Assembly: GCA_944391405.1 (NCBI GenBank)
Contig: CALXTN010000007.1
Location: 1 to 64,000 of the forward strand
Direction of reading: 5' to 3'
Length of the DNA: 64,000 nucleotides
DNA from: an uncultured Alphaproteobacteria bacterium
Lineage (GTDB): Bacteria > Pseudomonadota > Alphaproteobacteria > RF32 > CAG-239
The notes under the pieces: generated by a model
The model's input: the letters and a program-made list of their open reading frames with translations, nothing else
Databases searched by the model: none
Told to the model about the DNA's origin: nothing
Part shown: positions 59,087 through 64,000 of the stretch, piece by piece
Layout of the letters: every line of letters begins with the position of its first letter
Position numbering within the stretch: position 1 is the first letter of the stretch
Program-made: the position numbers and the translations under genes

Positions 59087-59094
59087 AATATTTT

Positions 59095-60549
59095 ATGAGC
59101 GGTATTATACTTAGAGATTATCAGCAAAAAGCAGTAAATGATCTGCGCGAGGCATACCGGCAAGGTTTCAAGGCTCCGTTTTTAACGGCACCGACCGGAG
59201 CTGGTAAAACTGTCATTCTTTCTGAAATATGTTCAAATGCCAACGCCAGATGCACCAACACTATCCTTCTGGTTCACCGTCAAGAGCTTGTTGTCCAAAC
59301 AGCCAAGACATTTGCCAGATTTGGCATTCCTCATTCCATTGTCGCTCCAGCTAAAGTTGTACAAAATGCCATTAAAATACAAGTTGAAGAATTTAATAAA
59401 AGCTGGTTTCGCGACGAAAGTCACATTTATATTGCCACTGTTCAAACACTCATCCGCCGTATGGCGGACTTGCCAAAATTTGAATTGATTTTGATAGATG
59501 AAGCCCACCACGGCGTCGCCGGCACCTGGCTCAAAATCGTCAAAAGCTATCCCGGTGCCCGCATCCTTGGCGTTTCCGCAACACCAGAACGCCTGGACGG
59601 CCGAGGTTTAGGTATCCATTGCGGTGGCATTTTTGATAAGCTGGTCTTAGGACCGTCCGTCAAAAGTCTGATTGAGCGTGGATTTTTGACCAGACCGAGA
59701 GTTTATTGTCCCCCGATCGACGCTGACTTCAGCGACTTAAAAACTATAGCCGGCGATTTTGATCGCAAACAGCAACAGGAAAAACTGCATAAACCACGCA
59801 TTATTGGCAATGTTATCGCTCACTATCGCAAATATTGCGATGGCGTGCCGGCAATAGCATTTTGTCCGACGGTCGAATATGCTCAGTATGTCGCTGACAA
59901 TTTCAACGCCGCCGGTTATCGTGCTGCCAGCATTGACGGAAAAATGGACGACTACCAACGTAACAAAGCCATCAATGATTTAGGATCCGGGCGCCTGGAT
60001 GTTTTGACAAGCTGTGAAATTGTTTCCGAAGGTACAGACATCCCAGTTGTTGGAGCTGCCATTCTTTTACGTAAAACAAAATCTCTCGGACTTTATCTTC
60101 AACAGGTCGGGCGTGCACTACGCCCTTATCCCGGAAAATCAGAAACAATCATCTTGGACCATGTAGGCAACTGCACTACTCACGGTTTGCCTGACGATGA
60201 ACACGAGTGGACACTTGACGGACGCACACGGCGCAACCGTGCCGGATCGTCCGGAAGTTTAGCTTGCCGGCAATGCCTCAACTGCTATGCCGTCTATCCA
60301 AGCACATCTTCTGTTTGCCCAATTTGTGGGACACCGGCCAGCAAGACCAGAGCTGAAATAGAAGAAGTTGAAGGCGAGCTGGTTGAATTTCAGCGTCGCA
60401 ACGAAAAAATGGAACAAGGACGCGCAACAACACTGGAAGAACTCACGGAACTTGGGAGAAAGCGCGGATACGGCGCAAAGGCCAAAGCCTGGGCAAGATA
60501 TGTGTTTAATGCGCGCAAAGCGAAAGAGGAGCGTCGTTATCAAAGATGA
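59095..60549 (+). CDS. SF2 DEAD/DEAH-box helicase with zinc ribbon
   Basis: 484 residues from the ATG at 59095 (ACAGGAAT upstream; the in-frame GTG at 58999 lies in the structured leader). Helicase motifs in order: LRDYQQKAVNDL (Q motif), TAPTGAGKTVIL (I), LVHRQELV (Ia), LILIDEAHHG (II), LGVSATPERLDGRG (III), SEGTDIPVVGAAILL (V) and QQVGRALRP (VI). A C-terminal four-Cys zinc ribbon (CRQCLNCYAVYP, CPICGTP) follows. Similar helicases open replication regions of alphaproteobacterial phages. First gene of the rightward operon; the next start overlaps its stop by 4 bp. Confidence 0.9.
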   Translation: MSGIILRDYQQKAVNDLREAYRQGFKAPFLTAPTGAGKTVILSEICSNANARCTNTILLVHRQELVVQTAKTFARFGIPHSIVAPAKVVQNAIKIQVEEFNKSWFRDESHIYIATVQTLIRRMADLPKFELILIDEAHHGVAGTWLKIVKSYPGARILGVSATPERLDGRGLGIHCGGIFDKLVLGPSVKSLIERGFLTRPRVYCPPIDADFSDLKTIAGDFDRKQQQEKLHKPRIIGNVIAHYRKYCDGVPAIAFCPTVEYAQYVADNFNAAGYRAASIDGKMDDYQRNKAINDLGSGRLDVLTSCEIVSEGTDIPVVGAAILLRKTKSLGLYLQQVGRALRPYPGKSETIILDHVGNCTTHGLPDDEHEWTLDGRTRRNRAGSSGSLACRQCLNCYAVYPSTSSVCPICGTPASKTRAEIEEVEGELVEFQRRNEKMEQGRATTLEELTELGRKRGYGAKAKAWARYVFNARKAKEERRYQR

Positions 60550-60896
60550 ATAAACACCGCACTCATTTGCCAACTCGTTTTTTAATGGCGACTTCTGAGG
60601 AAAATCTAATAGTTGCCATAATTAAACAAGCATGGTGCGACGCATTCATGAATATAACCGCCGGAGAATATTATGGCCTACACCAACATAAAGAGCAAAA
60701 AAATGCGCGTCAGATGTTTGAAGGCGGTCATAAGGATGAATGGAGACAGTCATTGAAAGACTTGGCTCAATCAATCCAGATTGACGATGAAGACATTGTT
60801 AATGCCTATTACAAATACAGCGCAATGCTCAAAGCAGGCAAAACCGATGTATCTCCGGATGACGCATTCGACATATTAATAAAAACTTTAATTTGA
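60546..60896 (+). CDS. Phage protein of unknown function
   Basis: 116 residues, helical, with an acidic C-terminus (QSIQIDDEDIVNAYYKYSAM). No known motif. The ATG overlaps the helicase stop by 4 bp (ATGA). Part of the rightward replication operon. Confidence 0.65.
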   Translation: MNKHRTHLPTRFLMATSEENLIVAIIKQAWCDAFMNITAGEYYGLHQHKEQKNARQMFEGGHKDEWRQSLKDLAQSIQIDDEDIVNAYYKYSAMLKAGKTDVSPDDAFDILIKTLI

Positions 60897-60908
60897 AAGG
60901 AAAAGAAA

Positions 60909-61160
60909 ATGAGCAACAACAACGAAGTCGGCGGAATCGCCTCAGATAGATTAAGATCTCTAATTGAACGCATTGAAAAATTAGAAGAAGAAAAAGCTGC
61001 CATCAGTTCTGACATCCGCGATGTTTATGCTGAAGCAAAATCAGCCGGGTTTGATGTAAAGGTTATGCGAGTTGTCATTAAACTGCGTAAAATGAATGCT
61101 GCGGATCGTGACGAGTTAGAAACATTGACCGACACCTACCGCAGAGCATTGGATTTCTAA
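60909..61160 (+). CDS. gapR: GapR/DUF2312-like DNA-binding protein
   Basis: 83 residues, matching the DUF2312/GapR family in length and pattern: LIERIEKLEEEKAAISSDIRDVYAEAKSAGFD, then VKVMRVVIKLRKMNAADRDE. Host GapR of alphaproteobacteria clamps overtwisted DNA in front of replication forks and RNA polymerase and supports gyrase action. A phage copy inside the replication operon could help its own forks or compete with host GapR. AAAGGAAA ribosome binding site. Confidence 0.88.
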   Translation: MSNNNEVGGIASDRLRSLIERIEKLEEEKAAISSDIRDVYAEAKSAGFDVKVMRVVIKLRKMNAADRDELETLTDTYRRALDF

Positions 61161-61177
61161 ACAGAAAGGACAAAAAA

Positions 61178-61516
61178 ATGAAAAAGAACATTGCTATTGA
61201 AAAACTGAATGAAGACATACCCCAAATAGGATTGAAGAAAGACGATTTTATTGTCGCTTACCCCATGGATTTTTACTCCGGGGCCGGGGTTTATGGACTG
61301 AAGTGCGACAACGGATTTGTCAAATTGTGCCACTGCATTGAAATGATTGATGGAAAAATTCAAGTCAAGGAAATTGGAACAGCCGGCAGCCGCTTAATGA
61401 CGCAAAATGACTTTAAGAAAGTCGTTAATCACAAATTATTTGCCCGCGTTATTATCGATAACAATCTGCCAAGCCTGGCAGTTAATTCTTTGGAAGAAAT
61501 CTTACTCGGAGAATAA
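61178..61516 (+). CDS. Phage protein of unknown function
   Basis: 112 residues, mixed alpha/beta (DDFIVAYPMDFYSGAGVYGLKCDN, then FVKLCHCIEMIDGK), no known motif. GAAAGGA ribosome binding site 7 bases before ATG. Between the GapR-like and VRR-NUC genes of the rightward operon. Confidence 0.65.
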   Translation: MKKNIAIEKLNEDIPQIGLKKDDFIVAYPMDFYSGAGVYGLKCDNGFVKLCHCIEMIDGKIQVKEIGTAGSRLMTQNDFKKVVNHKLFARVIIDNNLPSLAVNSLEEILLGE

Positions 61517-61520
61517 GGCC

Positions 61521-61949
61521 ATGTCAGAAACCGAAACCCTTAAAAAAGTCATGCTTAAACTAGGTGCCAAAAATTGGATTAAAATTTGGCGCAACAATAC
61601 CGGCCAAGCGTGGCAAGGAAAACGCTTCGGATTAAAGCGAGGCACAAGGGTATTTGACGAGATGGGGCGTCCAATTATCGTCGAACCTGGTGATATTATG
61701 ATCAGGGGAGCCCATCCCGTCAATTTCGGTTTAACAGGATCTGGAGATATTGCCGGAATTATAGCCCCCAAAGGCATTGTGATTTATATCGAGACAAAAT
61801 ACGGACGATACAAGCAGACAGAGCAGCAAAAACGCTTCGCCAAAATGATTCAGGACATGGGCGGTATTTATATTGTTGCCAGAGATCCTGATACAGTGGA
61901 GCAGCAAATAATTGATGAATTGAGGTTACGTCATGGCTGGAATGGTTAA
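61521..61949 (+). CDS. VRR-NUC domain nuclease
   Basis: 142 residues from the ATG at 61521 (GGAGAATAAGG upstream). PGDIMIRGAHPVNFGLTGSGDIAGI, then GIVIYIETKYGRYKQTEQQKRFAKMI and GGIYIVARDPD is the VRR-NUC pattern: a PD-(D/E)XK core with GxxD, ExK and Gln residues. Small phage VRR-NUC proteins cleave branched DNA and often sit beside the primase. It overlaps the primase-helicase start by 17 bp. Confidence 0.87.
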   Translation: MSETETLKKVMLKLGAKNWIKIWRNNTGQAWQGKRFGLKRGTRVFDEMGRPIIVEPGDIMIRGAHPVNFGLTGSGDIAGIIAPKGIVIYIETKYGRYKQTEQQKRFAKMIQDMGGIYIVARDPDTVEQQIIDELRLRHGWNG

Positions 61950-64000
61950 TTTTGATGAAGTGAACGCAGTTGCACTAGCCAACCTGGAAAGTCTAGTCAG
62001 AGATTGGCTTCCCGCCGGCAAAAGGAACGGCAACGAATGGCAGTGTGGAGATTGGGATGGCAAGCCCGGGAAAAGCCTGCTAATCAATCTAAAAACAGGC
62101 AAAGGCTCGGATTTTTCAGCCGACGAAGCGGTGGGTGATCCAATCGGTATATGTGCTAAAGTCTTCAGACTTGACCGGGTTGAAGCAGCCCGTAAGCTGG
62201 CAGGAATATTCGGACTTGAAGGCGGAGAAACATCAGAACGTACGGAAAAATACAATAAACCAGCAATTTCGGCCGGAGAGAAGCAGGATGAGCAAGATGA
62301 AAATGATAAAGAAAAACAAGCAAAACTCGACCGCATATTGTCCGAGTTGGTCGATTTACGAGGTACCCCGGCGCAAACATACCTTAAAAGCCGCGGAATT
62401 ACCGGTGCTCCTGCTTCGCAATTCAAATGGCGGCCGAATAAAGGCAAATCCGGCGGTAGCCTCGTTTGCATCGCTCGCAATGACGATGGCGTCGTCAAGG
62501 CCGTACAAAGTGTTTATTTGGATGCCAACGGCAGAAAAGCAAACTTTGCCGTTAAAAAAAGAACCAACGGCTTCCCATCTGGGTGCCCACTTAAAATAAA
62601 AGGCGATGTCAACGGACCAATTCTTTTAACAGAAGGTCCTGAAGACGCTTTGACTTTAGCCCAAACGACACATTTTGAAGTCTGGTGCGCCATGGGATTA
62701 AACTTCATAGGAAAAATTGAGGAACCTAAAGGACGCGCCTTAATTGTGGTACGCGATAATGATGAAGAAGGATCCAAACCAGACGAAACCATGAACAAAA
62801 TTCTGGCGTCGTTTCTTGACCGTGGATTTAAAAAGTTAATGTGTGCCAGACCTCCACGCTCGATAAAAGATAGTAACCAGCTTTTGCAGGAACTTGGCGC
62901 CGAAGCTGTTGTAAAAATGATAAATGACGCCCAACCCGTCAAAGATGGACGTTTTGATGAAATTGAGCCTCCGGCTGAATATTACCAAAGCACCCCGCCG
63001 GATTATCCGGAGCCTGAAGATTCTATATTTGCACAGCTTGCTTACCGGCCACGTACCGATGTTGGAAATTCCCAGCGCATCGTGGCTCGTTGGGGAAAGA
63101 TCGTCAAATATGCTCCCGGCATGGGCTGGATCATCTATTCTCACGGATTGTGGGATAACAAACATGCGGATCTACGTGTCATCAACATGGCCAAACGCAC
63201 AGCTCTTGATATTGCCAAAGAAGCCGACTACGTAGAAGAACACCAAAAATCAGGAATTAAAAATTGGTGTAAAAAAAGCCAGGAAGGCGGGCGCATCAAT
63301 TATGCGCTGAAACTTGCCCAGCCTGACCTCTACATCGATATTGAACGTCTTGATGCCGACCGCCTATATTTCAACGCTGCCAACGGCATGATTGACTTGA
63401 CCACCGGAAAATTGATGAAACACAGTCCGGATTTTCACTCCACAAAGCAATCAACCGTGGAATTTAACCCAAGAGCCAAATGCCCAGCATGGAACAAATT
63501 CCTTCGCGAGATTTTGTGTGAAGACGACGAGATGATCAGCTTTGTCCAACGTGCTATTGGATATAGCCTGACCGGAGACACACGCGAACAGTGCATGTTT
63601 GTTTTACACGGAAAAGGTTCAAACGGCAAATCAACATTCCTCGACACCATTCAGGCACTGATGTGCGGCTATCATGTCAAGACCAAAGCCGACGCCTTCA
63701 TGGAAACCGGAAAAGTTACAGATGCAAACCCTTTTTTGGCAATGCTCCGCTCCGCCAGGTTTGTGACTGCATCGGAAACCAAAGCCGACCGGGCCCTTGA
63801 CGAAAGCCTCATCAAAGAGGCAACTGGCGACAGCACAATCACCGCCCGAAACTTGCATCAAAACCCGTTCCAGTTTAGCCCACAGTTCAAACTATGGCTT
63901 GCCACCAACCATAAGCCGGAAATCCGCGGCACCGACGACGGCATCTGGCGTCGCTTGCTCCTAATACCATTCGCCGCGCAGTTTTATGATAAATCTGACC
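61933..64000 (+). CDS. Phage primase-helicase (TOPRIM plus D5-like), 3' end outside the window
   Basis: The frame is open from the ATG at 61933 (GAGGTTACGTC upstream) to the window edge, 689 codons. N-terminal primase-like region (WQCGDWDGKPGKSLLINLKT), TOPRIM motifs LLTEGPEDALTLA and LIVVRDNDEEG around residues 235-280, then a D5-type region and helicase core: Walker A HGKGSNGKSTF near residue 560, a Walker B/sensor area ARFVTASETKADRALDE and the ATNHKPEIRGTDDGIWRRL segment with the arginine finger. It makes primers and unwinds DNA for phage replication. Only the C-terminus is missing. Confidence 0.9.
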   Translation, partial: MAGMVNFDEVNAVALANLESLVRDWLPAGKRNGNEWQCGDWDGKPGKSLLINLKTGKGSDFSADEAVGDPIGICAKVFRLDRVEAARKLAGIFGLEGGETSERTEKYNKPAISAGEKQDEQDENDKEKQAKLDRILSELVDLRGTPAQTYLKSRGITGAPASQFKWRPNKGKSGGSLVCIARNDDGVVKAVQSVYLDANGRKANFAVKKRTNGFPSGCPLKIKGDVNGPILLTEGPEDALTLAQTTHFEVWCAMGLNFIGKIEEPKGRALIVVRDNDEEGSKPDETMNKILASFLDRGFKKLMCARPPRSIKDSNQLLQELGAEAVVKMINDAQPVKDGRFDEIEPPAEYYQSTPPDYPEPEDSIFAQLAYRPRTDVGNSQRIVARWGKIVKYAPGMGWIIYSHGLWDNKHADLRVINMAKRTALDIAKEADYVEEHQKSGIKNWCKKSQEGGRINYALKLAQPDLYIDIERLDADRLYFNAANGMIDLTTGKLMKHSPDFHSTKQSTVEFNPRAKCPAWNKFLREILCEDDEMISFVQRAIGYSLTGDTREQCMFVLHGKGSNGKSTFLDTIQALMCGYHVKTKADAFMETGKVTDANPFLAMLRSARFVTASETKADRALDESLIKEATGDSTITARNLHQNPFQFSPQFKLWLATNHKPEIRGTDDGIWRRLLLIPFAAQFYDKSD

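Larger units (their letters stand above)
50475..64000. mobile_element. Prophage, left end and early region (right end outside the window)
   Basis: Starts at the tRNA fragment and continues to the edge of the window. Evidence: tRNA attachment site, sudden rise in G/C-rich codons, dense short overlapping genes, phage-type genes (RecT-like, exonuclease, CI-like repressor, primase-helicase, HNH) and two divergent transcription units around a repressor. No integrase, terminase or structural gene is in the window. Confidence 0.85.

Overview
The window looks like a piece of an AT-rich alphaproteobacterial chromosome, probably from a gut- or host-associated lineage, followed by the first ~13.5 kb of an integrated prophage that runs off the right edge. 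The alphaproteobacterial assignment rests on the LexA N-terminal signature at 1..582, on a GTTC-N7-GTTC SOS box upstream of the umuC-like gene (12575..12589), on an initiator-type tRNA-Met fragment, and on phage genes of alphaproteobacterial type such as a GapR/DUF2312 homologue. The lineage below class level is inference.

Layout of the chromosomal part (1..50420). 1..8760: housekeeping genes (lexA, mtnN, a DUF805 membrane protein with a histone-like tail, a histidine phosphatase, an RsmB-type rRNA methyltransferase, ackA, a zeta-toxin-like kinase, an EF-hand secreted protein, a DsbA-family protein). 8783..19707: an SPFH protein, a papain-like candidate, a Y-family polymerase under an SOS box, dUTPase, TrkH, a GT-C-like membrane glycosyltransferase and three unrecognised genes, one with a 15-A tract inside its coding sequence. 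19847..31539: the most unusual block, a four-gene rightward cluster (a 1089-residue HExxH metallopeptidase-like/VWA protein, an 881-residue MoxR-type AAA+ ATPase, and proteins of 105 and 611 residues) facing a convergent 1125-residue protein with a possible papain-like C-terminus. 31643..40291: a lipoprotein, psd, and a divergent glycan-synthesis locus. In that locus two glycosyltransferase genes on the left, one broken by an in-frame TAA, face a ParB-like/GT4 pair across a 120-bp segment bounded by 18-bp inverted repeats that contains a promoter. 40426..50246: a MORN-repeat lipoprotein, an envelope redox group (glutaredoxin-like, flavin reductase-rubredoxin, ThcOx nitroreductase, lipoprotein flavodoxin), carbonic anhydrase, NUDIX, a P-loop kinase, BioG and more unrecognised genes.

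Prophage (50421..64000, right end outside). It abuts a 54-bp 3' half of an initiator tRNA-Met gene, the probable attachment site. Leftward genes carry accessory and recombination functions: membrane protein, ASCH, HNH nuclease, SSB-tail protein, nuclease-like protein, zinc-finger protein, HTH protein, Rad50-like ATPase, RecT-like protein, PD-(D/E)XK exonuclease. A CI/LexA-like repressor that lacks both catalytic residues separates them from a rightward replication operon: SF2 helicase, GapR-like protein, VRR-NUC nuclease, primase-helicase. GTTC half-sites overlap all three promoters in this control region, including an array repeated every ~10 bp, so one repressor probably controls all three transcripts.

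Two window-wide patterns stand out. Many promoters fit TTGCNN-N17-TANNNT. Nine mostly unrecognised genes lack any Shine-Dalgarno sequence and instead have A/T-only leaders, unlike most of their neighbours, which have clear GGAG/GAGG sites.
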